Below, piece by piece: positions 1-8,236 of a stretch of 64,000 nt of DNA. Origin of the DNA: Gammaproteobacteria bacterium (GTDB taxonomy: Bacteria; Pseudomonadota; Gammaproteobacteria; Steroidobacterales; Steroidobacteraceae). Positions within the stretch are counted from its first letter, which is position 1. Every line of letters begins with the position of its first letter. The notes under the pieces are model-generated. The model was given only the letters and a program-made list of their open reading frames with translations, was not told the DNA's origin and ran no database searches. Both the position numbers and the translations under genes were made by a program. The DNA is taken from assembly GCA_016882265.1 (NCBI GenBank), contig VGVB01000001.1, positions 62,001 to 126,000 on the forward strand, written 5' to 3'.

Positions 1-529
1 GAACCTCGAACGCCTCGGGATCGAACTGGCCGCCGGCCCATTCCAGCATCTCCTCGTGCTCCGGGTGCCGGGGATCGGCAATGATCTCGAGGAAGCACAG
101 GTATCCGTAGGGTCCACCGCAGTCCTCGGGTGGGCAGGCCCGCTTGCCATCCTCGACGATCGGATAGCGAGCCGCCGGTGCGGGCGGCAGAATGCCCTCC
201 AGCACGACATCGTGCTCCCAGCCGTCGCCGAAGTCGTATTCATACGTCAGGCGATCTTTCGGGCGCCGGAGCACCTGTTCGAGCCTCGCCCGGGTCTCAT
301 TGATCGTGGCGACGCCGAAGTCCGCGTCTGGCGTTCCATAGATGACGCCTCCGGCCTCGAACTGGTGCAGATGGCTGTCCGTCCAGCCCATCACCTCCTG
401 CAGGCAATCGTGCAGCTTTCGCAATGTCATGTCGGCCGGCACCTGGAAGCGCCGCCAGATCGGCGGGCGAATCCCCCGCAGGCTGACCTTCAGCCGGTAG
501 ATCGCGTCACCAGTCGCTCGGATTCGCAT
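1..529 (-). CDS. pRiA4b ORF-3-like protein (partial, 3' end outside window)
   Basis: The reading frame is open from an ATG at 529 to the window edge (about 176 residues, no stop). It starts MRIRATGDAIYRLKVSLRG and carries the family signature: IRPPIWRRFQVPAD near residue 20, then KLHDCLQEVMGWTDSHLHQF, then a YEYDFGDGWEHDVVLE block and a CPPEDCGG cysteine motif. These mark the plasmid pRiA4b ORF-3 family (PF07929), common on plasmids and in accessory regions and of uncertain function. A GGAG lies just upstream of the start. It sits next to a restriction-modification remnant, which suggests a mobile or scarred chromosome edge. The family call is firm; no function is claimed. Confidence 0.85.
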   Translation of the reverse strand, partial: MRIRATGDAIYRLKVSLRGIRPPIWRRFQVPADMTLRKLHDCLQEVMGWTDSHLHQFEAGGVIYGTPDADFGVATINETRARLEQVLRRPKDRLTYEYDFGDGWEHDVVLEGILPPAPAARYPIVEDGKRACPPEDCGGPYGYLCFLEIIADPRHPEHEEMLEWAGGQFDPEAFEV

Positions 530-587
530 ACTCCCACTCCGTGTGCACGATGTTACTACCAGTTCGGAACACACTGCCCCGAAGACT

Positions 588-722
588 TCATGTGCTGCTC
601 TCCACCACCGCAATTTCCTCATCCGTCAGCTCGTACAGATCATAGACGAGCTGGTCGATCTGACGGTCGGTGGCGGCGATCTGGCGCTCCGCGAGTGTAT
701 TGTTCGCGACGCCGGGATCGCG
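588..722 (-). pseudogene. C-terminal remnant of a restriction-modification type protein
   Basis: The codons directly after the stop of the downstream ligase, in the same frame, encode about 44 residues ending at TGA 590-588: a stretch LAERQIAATDRQIDQLVYDL followed by YELTDEEIAVVE. This is a familiar C-terminal tail of Eco57I/type IIG-like restriction-methylase proteins (family knowledge). No start, no catalytic domain and no other part of such a gene is visible here. I read it as a scar left by deletion or insertion at this boundary. Confidence 0.6.
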
Positions 723-2312
723 TCAGAGTTCCCTGCTGACGCGGATTCCCGCGGCTTCGCGGTCCCAGGTATCGGCGGTTACGCCGGCGCGCCGGAGTTC
801 GAACTTGCGCACCTTTTCCGTTGGCGTCCGCGGCAGCTCCGCCACGCTGCGGATGTAACGCGGCAGCATGAAGTGGGCCATGCGGCCACGGAGATAGTCG
901 AACAGCATGGCCGGATCGATGGTCTGCTCCGGCGCCGGGGCGACGACGATCATCACCTCGTCTTCGCCATGCTCGCTGGGGACCGGAATGGCCGCCACTT
1001 CGCGTACTGACGGGTGGCTCAGGACCTCGGCCTCGACGTCGAACGAGGAGATGTTCTCGCCGCGGCGTCGAATGGCGTCCTTCACGCGATCGACGAAGTA
1101 GAACCGCCCCGCCTCATCCCGGCGCAGCGCATCCCCGGTGTGGAACCAGCCATTGCGCCATGCGGCGGCCGTGGCTTCGGGCATGGCGTTGTAACCGTGC
1201 GCAAGCGTCCACGGCTGCTCCGCGCGCAGAATGAGTTCGCCGACTTCTCCCGGCGCAACCTCGAAGTCGTGTGCGTCCACGATCCGTGCCTCGATGCCCG
1301 GCCGTAATCGGCCGCATTGCCCGACCACCGACGGATTGATGTCCGACAGGATCGGGACCGAGGTTTCCGACATGTTGTAGTGCGTCTGCACATCGACGCC
1401 AAAGCGCTCGCGGAATTGCCTGGCCAGCTCGTTGAACGGCATGATCAGCGCATAGCGCAGCGCGTGCTGGCGATCGGCGGGGCTCTCGGGCTGGCGCAGC
1501 AGAAAGCTGACCATGGCGCCGCCGACGACGGCGTTGGTGCAGTTCATGCGATCCACGTCCTGCCAGAACCGCTCCGTGCTGAAGCGATCGACCACCGCAA
1601 TGGAACGCCCGAGCAGGAGCATGCCATAGGCGATGACCGTGCCGCCGACATGAAAGAGCGGCATCTGCAGCAGCCAGCGCAGGTCCGGTGCGTCCAGTGG
1701 CCCGAGCGAAACCTGCGCCGTCGTCGCGAGGTGCCGATAGGAACTCAGCACGCCCTTGGACGGCCCGGTGGTTCCGGACGTGAAGATGATCGACTGCTCG
1801 TCCCACGGTTCGATGGGCTGTTCGAGGTCGCCAGCGCAGTCCGTGGCCGATTCGAGAGCTGACCAATCGAGAACCCTGAATCGGTCGTCGCGCCATGCTG
1901 CGGGACCGGTCGGAATGACCGTGCCGAGTCGCGCGACGGTGATTTCGGACAGCCGTGGAATCAGCGACGGGTGGCCGATGAGGATTGCCGCGCCGGAATT
2001 GTCTATGACGTGCTGCAGCAGCGCGCCGCGATAGGCCGTGTTGATCGGGACATAGGAAGCGCCGATCCAGTTGGCGCCGAACCAGGCGAGCAGCGCGGTG
2101 GCGCCGTTCGGCTGCCACGACAGAACCCGGTGACCTGGCCTCACGCCCAGCGACCACAGGCCGTGCGCGACTCGAGCCACCCGGTCCCGGGTCTCGGCGA
2201 AAGTCCATGGATCGCCATCCTGGAAGAGGGCGTAAGTGTCATGCGGCCGTGCGCTGGCCTGGCGCTCGAGAACATAGCGGAGGACGAGTTGCCGCCGGTC
2301 CGCGCCGGCCAT
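723..2312 (-). CDS. AMP-dependent acyl-CoA synthetase (class I adenylate-forming)
   Basis: A 529-residue ANL-superfamily enzyme, predicted to activate a carboxylic acid to its CoA thioester through an acyl-AMP. The AMP-binding loop is IIFTSGTTGPSKGV. The C-terminal hinge region has YFVDRVKDAIRRRGENIS, and a lysine in TEKVRKFELRR could be the adenylation lysine. The frame stays open upstream, but ATG 2312 (MAGADRRQ) is chosen because GGAG lies 6 nt before it and it starts 20 nt after the stop of the SMP-30 gene. It is the last gene of the minus-strand operon. It resembles CaiC-like and other short/medium acyl-CoA ligases; the substrate is unknown, and a steroid-derived or aromatic acid is plausible from the neighbours. 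Confidence 0.85.
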   Translation of the reverse strand: MAGADRRQLVLRYVLERQASARPHDTYALFQDGDPWTFAETRDRVARVAHGLWSLGVRPGHRVLSWQPNGATALLAWFGANWIGASYVPINTAYRGALLQHVIDNSGAAILIGHPSLIPRLSEITVARLGTVIPTGPAAWRDDRFRVLDWSALESATDCAGDLEQPIEPWDEQSIIFTSGTTGPSKGVLSSYRHLATTAQVSLGPLDAPDLRWLLQMPLFHVGGTVIAYGMLLLGRSIAVVDRFSTERFWQDVDRMNCTNAVVGGAMVSFLLRQPESPADRQHALRYALIMPFNELARQFRERFGVDVQTHYNMSETSVPILSDINPSVVGQCGRLRPGIEARIVDAHDFEVAPGEVGELILRAEQPWTLAHGYNAMPEATAAAWRNGWFHTGDALRRDEAGRFYFVDRVKDAIRRRGENISSFDVEAEVLSHPSVREVAAIPVPSEHGEDEVMIVVAPAPEQTIDPAMLFDYLRGRMAHFMLPRYIRSVAELPRTPTEKVRKFELRRAGVTADTWDREAAGIRVSREL

Positions 2313-2332
2313 TCCGGACTCCACCGGCGTGC

Positions 2333-3181
2333 TCAAGGCAGGCCCGCGCCGGGGACCGCGACCTCGACGTACTCGACTCTTCCCTGTCGCAACGTACCGG
2401 GCGGCGCCTCGAGCAAGATCTCCGGTTTCGGCGCCTGGCAGATGAACAGCAGGCGCCGGTCCGCGCCGCCGAGCATGCAGGCGTACGGCGCAAGGGGCGT
2501 CGACAGCCGATGGGTGACCTCGCCTCCCGGCAGGAACCGCTGCACCTGCGCGAGCCGCGGCGAGGCGACCCAGATTGCGCCCTCGGCATCCAGGCAGATG
2601 CCGTCCGGTGCGTCGACCGTCGTCCACAACCGGCGGTTGACCAGCGTCCCATCCGCTGCAATGTCGAAAGCCGTTACCCGGTCGGCCGAGGACTCGGCCA
2701 CGATCAGCGTCCGGCCGTCGGGCGTGATGACCATGCCGTTCGGATAACTCAGGTCGCGCGCGGCCGCGCGCACCGTGCCATCCGGGTCGACCAGCGCCAG
2801 CGTCGCCCCGACAAATGGCGCCCCGTGCATCCAGTCGAAACCGAAGTTACCGATATAGGCGCGGCCGGCGCGATCCACGACCATATCGTTGCAGTGGAAG
2901 CTGGCGATCGTGCTCAGGTCCGCTGCTGCCACGATGCCGCCAGCGTCGAGGCGCAACAGCCGCCGATCCAGCATGGAGACGAACAGCAGACGGCCGTCCG
3001 GCAACCACCCGAGTCCAGACACCTTGCCGGTCGTCTCGACGACCGTCTCGGTGCGACCGTCCAGGCTCAGGCGCAGGATGCGCCCGGCGAACATGTCCGA
3101 GATCCAGAGCTGCCCGTCGCGCCAGCGCGGACCTTCCGGAAGGGTCAGGCCCCCGATCAGCAATCGTGGTGTCGTGCTCAT
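2333..3181 (-). CDS. SMP-30/gluconolactonase/LRE family protein
   Basis: A 282-residue six-bladed beta-propeller of the SMP-30/gluconolactonase family, which are metal-dependent lactonases or esterases. Visible landmarks are LTLPEGPRWRDGQLWISDM near the N-terminus (metal-binding Glu), a GLGWLPDGRLL repeat, YIGNFGFDW, and SYPNGMVITPDGRTLIVAES with the conserved Asn of the metal site. The start at 3181 (MSTTPRLL) is preferred over an upstream TTG because GGAG lies 8 nt before it. It lies 20 nt upstream of the ligase, so a lactone-opening step followed by acid activation is a reasonable inference. The substrate is unknown. Confidence 0.88.
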   Translation of the reverse strand: MSTTPRLLIGGLTLPEGPRWRDGQLWISDMFAGRILRLSLDGRTETVVETTGKVSGLGWLPDGRLLFVSMLDRRLLRLDAGGIVAAADLSTIASFHCNDMVVDRAGRAYIGNFGFDWMHGAPFVGATLALVDPDGTVRAAARDLSYPNGMVITPDGRTLIVAESSADRVTAFDIAADGTLVNRRLWTTVDAPDGICLDAEGAIWVASPRLAQVQRFLPGGEVTHRLSTPLAPYACMLGGADRRLLFICQAPKPEILLEAPPGTLRQGRVEYVEVAVPGAGLP

Positions 3182-3224
3182 GAACAAGGTCTCCAGAGCC
3201 AAGAGACCTGCACGCGCGCGCCGC

Positions 3225-3683
3225 TCACCGCTCCGGCCAGAGCTGCTGCCCCTCGCTGAAGGCCTGGCCGGCCGGCGCCACCGCGTTGAAGCAGGTCACC
3301 CGGAACACGCGCCGGCGGAACCGCCAGCCCTGCGCCAGCCGCAGCAGCTCGTCGTAGTAAGTGCCGCGCATCTCCAGGCCGGCGCCGTCCCGGAAGCGGC
3401 AGATCTCGTGAATGGTCGTGCGGGCGCGTGCGCTGTGGCCGTTCAGCCAGATCCGCGGCGCATGCGGCGTCTGCACGACGAACTCGGCCACCTCCATCTT
3501 CTCGCGCAGCAGCGCGACGATCGGCCGGGCGCCCTGCGCCTGGAAACTGAGCGGCGCGCCGACGTCCCAGACCGCGTCATCGGTGAACAGCGCTTCGAGC
3601 GCCGCCCAGTCGCGGTGATTGGCGCCGTCGCTCCAGCCCTCGACCAGCTCGCGGATCGCGTAGCGATCTTCCAGCTCATTCAT
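3225..3683 (-). CDS. SnoaL-like (NTF2 fold) protein
   Basis: A protein of about 152 residues with the alpha+beta-cone SnoaL_4/NTF2 fold: it starts ELEDRYAIRELVEGWSDGAN, then WAALEALFTDDAVWDVG and a C-terminal YYDELLRLAQGWRFRRRVF strand pair. Members include small isomerases, dehydratases and cyclases. The BaiE-type Tyr-x4-Asp pair is not present (WSDGAN instead). ATG 3683 is chosen over the in-frame ATG at 3689 because a GGAG then stands 6 nt upstream. It lies between the SMP-30 gene and an SDR in the same operon, so a role in the same catabolic path is likely. The reaction cannot be told. Confidence 0.75.
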   Translation of the reverse strand: MNELEDRYAIRELVEGWSDGANHRDWAALEALFTDDAVWDVGAPLSFQAQGARPIVALLREKMEVAEFVVQTPHAPRIWLNGHSARARTTIHEICRFRDGAGLEMRGTYYDELLRLAQGWRFRRRVFRVTCFNAVAPAGQAFSEGQQLWPER

Positions 3684-3693
3684 CTCCATCTCC

Positions 3694-4455
3694 TCAGCAC
3701 ATGGTCAGCCCGCCGCTCACGCTGATCGCCTGGCCGGTGATGAAACCAGCGCCGCCGGTCGCGAGGTACATGACGAGATCCACGACCTCGTCCGGCTGGG
3801 CAAGGCGGCGCAGCGGCGTCGCCCGGATCATCCCTTCAGTCAGCTTCGCGGTCAGCGGATCGGCCGCCGTGTTGCGTTGCAGCGAATCGGTCGCGATCGG
3901 CCCGGGGCAGACCACGTTGACCGTGATGCCGTGGCGCGCATTCTCGCGCGCCAGCGATTTCGACAGCGCAATGACGCCGCCGCGCGCGGCGGCCGAGGCC
4001 GCCTCGGCGCTCGAGCCGACCTTGCCGGAGTCGGAGGCGAGCGTGACGATCCGGCCGGCGCGGCGCGCGATCATCTGCGGCAGCACGGCGCGGCAGCAGT
4101 ACATCACGCCGAGCAGCTCGACCGCGATGGTCTGCTGCAGCGTGGTCACCGGGCACTGGTGAAACAGCTCGAGCTGCGACAGCCAGCCGTGCGCGTGCAC
4201 CAGCACGTCGATCCGCCCGAACTCGGCGAGGACCGCGGCGACGCAGCGTTCCGCTTCCTCCGGGCGGCTGATGTCGGCCTGCAGTGTGAGGCAGCGGCGA
4301 CCACCGGCGACGAGCTGCTGCTGCAGTGCCCGCGCCTTGTCGGCGGCGCTGCGGTAGACGACGGCCACGTCGTAGCCGGCCTGTCCGAAGCGCGCGGTAA
4401 TCAGCCGGCCGAGGTCGCCGGTTCCGCCCACCACGACTGCGACGCGCTCGTCCAT
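3694..4455 (-). CDS. SDR family oxidoreductase
   Basis: A 253-residue classical short-chain dehydrogenase with a variant nucleotide loop (VVVGGTGDLGRLI) rather than TGxxxGxG. It has an ASDSGKVG serine segment, but the expected active-site Tyr-x3-Lys is replaced: the region reads EAASAAARGGVIALSKSLA, so no catalytic tyrosine is evident. It continues with NVVCPGPIATDSL and ends GQAISVSGGLTMC. The ATG at 4455 (MDERVAVV) is used; the longer open frame upstream is antisense-like coding noise over the neighbouring gene. It overlaps nothing and sits 14 nt after the Old Yellow Enzyme gene. With the tyrosine missing it may be a reductase with altered catalysis or a binding protein. Confidence 0.82.
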   Translation of the reverse strand: MDERVAVVVGGTGDLGRLITARFGQAGYDVAVVYRSAADKARALQQQLVAGGRRCLTLQADISRPEEAERCVAAVLAEFGRIDVLVHAHGWLSQLELFHQCPVTTLQQTIAVELLGVMYCCRAVLPQMIARRAGRIVTLASDSGKVGSSAEAASAAARGGVIALSKSLARENARHGITVNVVCPGPIATDSLQRNTAADPLTAKLTEGMIRATPLRRLAQPDEVVDLVMYLATGGAGFITGQAISVSGGLTMC

Positions 4456-4469
4456 GGCTGCGTCCGGGC

Positions 4470-5540
4470 TCAGCCCGCGCCATACTCCGGGTAGTCGGTG
4501 TAGCCGGCGGCGCCGGGCGTGTACAGCGTGTTGCGGTCGAAGCCGGCGAGCGGCAGGCCCTCGCGGATACGCCGCACGAGGTCGGGATTGCCGATGAACA
4601 GGCGGGCGAACGCGACCGCATCGCCCTGGCCGGCGGTGATGGCCGCGCGGGCGCTGGCCGGATCGAAGCCGTCGTTGATGATCAGCGTGCCGTCGTAAAG
4701 CTGGCGCGCGAGCGCAAACGCATCGATCCCCGGCAGCGGCGAGCGGATCACGTGCAGCCAGGCGTAACGCAGCGGTCGCAGCGCGCTGAGCAGCGCCGTG
4801 TAAGTCGCCGGCGGGTCGGGGTCGGCGACGTCGTTGAACGGATTGCCGGGGCAGATGCGGATGCCGACGCGGCCGGCGCCGAGCGCCCCGCACAGCGCCT
4901 CCATCAGCTCGACGGTGAAGCGTGCGCGCGCGGCGGCGGAGCCGCCGTACGGGTCGCTGCGCTGATTGGTGCTGGCGCACAGGAACTGCATCGGCAGGTA
5001 GCCGCTGGCCGCGTGCAGCTCGACGCCGTCGAAACCGGCGGCGTGCGCGTTGTGCGCCGCGGCGACATACTCGTCGATGACCGCACGGATGCCGTCGAGC
5101 GTCAGTGCCTCCGGCTCATCGCAGTCCTGCATGCCGGCCGCATCCGTGAACATACTGACCTGCGCGCGCACCGCGGAGGGCGCCACGGTGCGCGCGCCCG
5201 CGGCCTTGTTGTGGCGACTGGCGACGCGACCCGTGTGCATGAGCTGCACGACGATGTGACCGCCAGCGGCATGAACGGCGCCTGTGACCTCGCGCCAGGC
5301 CTCGACCTGGGCCGGCTCGTACAGGCCGGGCGTCCGCGCATAACCCTTACCGTGAATCGACGGCTGCGTGCCCTCGGTGACGATGAGTCCGGCGGCCGCG
5401 CGCGCGGCGTAGTACCGGACCTGCAGTGCATCGGGCCGGTCGCCGGCTGTGGCCCGGCTGCGCGTCATCGGTGCCATCACGATGCGGTTCGCGCAGGCGA
5501 TGTCACCGCAGGCGACGGGGTCGAACAGCGGATCGGTCAT
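4470..5540 (-). CDS. NADH:flavin oxidoreductase, Old Yellow Enzyme family
   Basis: A 356-residue TIM-barrel flavoprotein that reduces activated C=C bonds. Family landmarks are the FMN segment IVMAPMTRSRA, YYAARAAAGLIVTEGTQ, VVQLMHTGRVA, the active-site strand FDGVELHAASGYLPMQFL, TNQRSDPYGGS and the C-terminal FIGNPDLVRRIREG. In well-studied members the active site is His-x2-(Asn/His)-x-Tyr; here it reads H-A-A-S-G-Y, so the second substrate-binding residue is serine. The proton-donor tyrosine is kept. The start at 5540 (MTDPLF) fits the family N-terminus. Adjacent SDRs suggest paired redox steps on an enone such as a steroid ring ketone (inference). Confidence 0.9.
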   Translation of the reverse strand: MTDPLFDPVACGDIACANRIVMAPMTRSRATAGDRPDALQVRYYAARAAAGLIVTEGTQPSIHGKGYARTPGLYEPAQVEAWREVTGAVHAAGGHIVVQLMHTGRVASRHNKAAGARTVAPSAVRAQVSMFTDAAGMQDCDEPEALTLDGIRAVIDEYVAAAHNAHAAGFDGVELHAASGYLPMQFLCASTNQRSDPYGGSAAARARFTVELMEALCGALGAGRVGIRICPGNPFNDVADPDPPATYTALLSALRPLRYAWLHVIRSPLPGIDAFALARQLYDGTLIINDGFDPASARAAITAGQGDAVAFARLFIGNPDLVRRIREGLPLAGFDRNTLYTPGAAGYTDYPEYGAG

Positions 5541-5553
5541 GGGGACCCCATCG

Positions 5554-6384
5554 TTACAGGAAGTACGAACCGCCATTGACCGTCAGGATGCTGCCAGTCA
5601 CGTAGGAGGATTCGTCGCCGGCGAGGAAGCGCACCGCGGCGGCGACCTCCGCGGGGCGGGCGAGGCGGCCGAGCGGCACCGCCTGCTCGAGGCTGGCGAT
5701 CCACTCGGCCGGGATGCCCTGCATCAGCGGCGTGTCGGTCGGGCCCGGCGCGACCGCGTTGACGCGGATGCCGCGCGAGGCGACCTCGCGCGCGATCGCA
5801 CGGGTCAGGCCGACCAGCGCGGTCTTGCTGACCACGTAGTGAATCGGGCCCTCGCCGGATTGCACCGCAGTCGAAACGATGTTGATGATCGAGCCGCGGC
5901 AGCCGTGCTTTTCCATCAGCCGCAGCGCTGCGCGCGTGCAGTAGAAGGCGCCGTCGAGGTTCACGGCCATGATCGCGCGCCAGCCCGCATCCTGCATATG
6001 CACGGTCTGCTCGACGTGCACGGTCGGTTTGACCCCGCGCTTCAGCTCGTCGTTGCGCTGCGCCATCAGCGCGTACATCTCGGTGCTGCCGTCGTCCGGG
6101 GCGGCGCCGATGCCGGCGTTGTTGACCAGCACGTCGAGCCGGCCGCAAGCGGTTGCCACTTCGGCGAATGCGGCCTCGACCTGGGCGGAATCGCTGACGT
6201 CGCAGGCGATCGCCAGATGCCGGCCCGCGCCCGGCAGCGTGGCCGCGGCGGCCTGCGCGGTCGCAGCGTTGCGGTCGAGGACCGCGACGCGCGCGCCATC
6301 CGCGGCGAGCGCCTCGGCGCAGGCCCGGCCGATACCCTGCCCGCCGCCGGTGACGACGGCGGTCCTGCCATCCAGTGGAGCCAT
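5554..6384 (-). CDS. SDR family oxidoreductase (classical, complete active site)
   Basis: A 276-residue classical SDR. It has the Rossmann motif VVTGGGQGIGRA, an acidic residue after strand 2 (AVLDRNA) compatible with NAD(H), DVLVNNAGIG, NIVSTAVQSG with the catalytic serine, and HYVVSKTALVGL with the Tyr-x3-Lys pair. The end is YVTGSILTVNGGSYFL. A roughly 30-residue insertion (DELKRGVKPTVHVEQTVHMQ) between the NNAG and serine motifs is longer than usual for the class and may shape the substrate pocket. It is in line with the Old Yellow Enzyme gene 14 nt downstream. Hydroxysteroid dehydrogenase activity is possible but unproven. Confidence 0.88.
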   Translation of the reverse strand: MAPLDGRTAVVTGGGQGIGRACAEALAADGARVAVLDRNAATAQAAAATLPGAGRHLAIACDVSDSAQVEAAFAEVATACGRLDVLVNNAGIGAAPDDGSTEMYALMAQRNDELKRGVKPTVHVEQTVHMQDAGWRAIMAVNLDGAFYCTRAALRLMEKHGCRGSIINIVSTAVQSGEGPIHYVVSKTALVGLTRAIAREVASRGIRVNAVAPGPTDTPLMQGIPAEWIASLEQAVPLGRLARPAEVAAAVRFLAGDESSYVTGSILTVNGGSYFL

Positions 6385-6439
6385 GCGATCGGCCTCCCGG
6401 CGCGTAATCCCCGGTCAGAATAGCATGTCGGCCGCGACT

Positions 6440-6818
6440 TCAGCCGGGTGGCCGCCAGCGGCGGCGGACTTCCTCCGCCTGCCGATACAGGGACGGGTCG
6501 GCGCCGAAGATCGCGGCGAATTCGGCCGCGGCGTCACCGCGGAGTTCGGTTGTCTCCACTCCGCCGGCCCGGTAGCGCCGCAGTACACCGTCGTGCAGCG
6601 AGGTGTACACGCCATCCACGTACCCGACCCCGGGCGAGCCGCCGCAGGAAGCTGTGCGGTGGACTCCAGTCGTTCGCGGCTTCGACGAGAACACCGAGAT
6701 CTTCGATGCGGCGCGGCGTTGAAGCCGAGGTCGGTCAACAGGAAGTGGAAGCCGCGGGCTCGCGCGCGAGGCCAAGGTGGCCGAGCAGGCGGTCGGCCGT
6801 TGAACGGTTCGCGGGCAT
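6440..6818 (-). pseudogene. Frameshifted coding remnant of unknown family
   Basis: Between the DUF1015 gene and an SDR, protein-like sequence jumps between frames. From ATG 6818 it reads STADRLLGHLGLAR, then in a second frame RGFHFLLTDLGFN, in a third IEDLGVLVEAANDW, and finally VYTSLHDGVLRRYRAGG to ELRGDAAAEFAAIFG and a stop at 6440. Each stretch has believable amino-acid composition while the alternatives are arginine/proline-rich noise. At least three single-base frame changes are needed to join them. I do not recognise the family. Sequencing errors are an alternative explanation. Confidence 0.45.
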
Positions 6819-6827
6819 AGGATCCGG

Positions 6828-8153
6828 TTACGCCCCTCCGCGGTCCCGGATCCGCCGCGCCTCGACGTAGAAGCGCTTCGAGTCGGCCTCGCCCATCGAG
6901 AATGCCTTGCGCGGCAGCGGGCCTTCGCGCACGACGCGGCGCAGCAGCTCGTGCTTGCCGAGCACCGGCAGGTGCAAGCCGACGCAGCCCGGCTGCGGCG
7001 CGAGACGCGCCAGGGTCTCGTCGCCATGCACGTAATCCACCTCCGTCGCGCCGCCTCGCTCGAGGAAGCGCTCGACGAAGGGCTGGAACGTGCCGACCGC
7101 GAGGGTGGACTCCGGTTCGGCGACCTCGATGAGCGTGAACCGTGGACCGGGGCCGAGCAGTCCGGCGACATGGCGCGGCCCGGTGGCCGCGGCAATGCGC
7201 TCCCACAGCACTGCGGCCGACGGCAGCTCAGTCGCAGTCAGCCGCCCGCCGAACTCTGCGCTGAGCGCGGCGCGGATGTCGGCCGTCACGCCGAACAGCA
7301 GACGATGGATCGGCGCGAACTCGAGCGCCGGATCGTGGATGTTGACGACCTCGACCAGGGCATGGCGCGCCGGGTGATCGCCGGCGACCGCGTCACGGAT
7401 GCGGTCCCAGCAGGCGCGCGCCGTCGCCAGCGAATGATTGCCGTCACCGACGGCAAACAACAGGACCGGACTGCCGGCCGGCACGCCGTAGCGCGCGGCG
7501 AACGCCGTGGAATCGGCCAGCGCCCGCAGCGCATGGACCATCGGCTCACCGTGCGTGACCGGAACGGAGTATCCGGCGACGTGGCCGCCGCCGAGCATCA
7601 GCTCGATCTCGTACAGGCGCGGCAGCTTCGCGCGCAGCGCCGCCAGCGGGCCGATCACCGAGTCCTGCGGATCGTCGATCAGCACGAGCACGTGCGGCAA
7701 CTCGAGTTCCGCGTCACGGCGGACCTCGATGCGCGGCGCAAGGCGCTCGACGATCGTGCCCTCGGTCGGCCGGATCGGGCTCCGGGACTGCGGGCCGTAG
7801 TCGTACTGCTCGAGGTCGAGTTCCAGCATCAGGCCGCGGCGCACGCGGCGGCCGAGCGTGCGCTCGACATAGACGGCCCCGACGTGCTCGCGCAGCAGTC
7901 CGCCGGCCAGGTACTGGCGCATCGTCTGCTGGATGCGTGCGATGCGTGCCGGCGCAGCCGGTGCATCCAGGTAGAGTTCCGGGAAGATCAGATGCAACGT
8001 CGACGGTGCAGCGCCGACGGCATCCTCGACGCGGCGCCAGTACTCCGGCTCGGAGGTGTACTGGTCGCAGGCGATCACGGCCCATTTCGCCAGATCGAGG
8101 CCGGGCCGCGGCAACAGCAAGCGGGGCAGGCGGAAGCAGTGCTCGGCGCTCAT
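6828..8153 (-). CDS. DUF1015 family protein
   Basis: A protein of about 441 residues. Recognisable family blocks are LAKWAVIACDQYTSEPEYW near the N-terminus, LPRLYEIELMLGGGHVAGY, the glycine-rich LLFAVGDGNHSLATARACWD, EVVNIHDPALEFAPIHRLLF, and the C-terminal VDYVHGDETLARLA and GEADSKRFYVEARRI. DUF1015 proteins are widespread and lack an agreed biochemical role. The start could be 8183, 8159 or 8153; 8153 (MSAEHCFRLP) is used because it puts the conserved RLPRLLLPRPGLDLAKW block at the N-terminus. It lies in the same orientation as the catabolic SDRs, so it may be part of that operon. Confidence 0.82.
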   Translation of the reverse strand: MSAEHCFRLPRLLLPRPGLDLAKWAVIACDQYTSEPEYWRRVEDAVGAAPSTLHLIFPELYLDAPAAPARIARIQQTMRQYLAGGLLREHVGAVYVERTLGRRVRRGLMLELDLEQYDYGPQSRSPIRPTEGTIVERLAPRIEVRRDAELELPHVLVLIDDPQDSVIGPLAALRAKLPRLYEIELMLGGGHVAGYSVPVTHGEPMVHALRALADSTAFAARYGVPAGSPVLLFAVGDGNHSLATARACWDRIRDAVAGDHPARHALVEVVNIHDPALEFAPIHRLLFGVTADIRAALSAEFGGRLTATELPSAAVLWERIAAATGPRHVAGLLGPGPRFTLIEVAEPESTLAVGTFQPFVERFLERGGATEVDYVHGDETLARLAPQPGCVGLHLPVLGKHELLRRVVREGPLPRKAFSMGEADSKRFYVEARRIRDRGGA

Positions 8154-8236
8154 CGTCATCCCGGTACGGTGGCAGCCGCACATGGTACCGGAGCCGGCGG
8201 TGCCGCGGCCCCGCGGTGATCCCGGATTGCGAGCAG

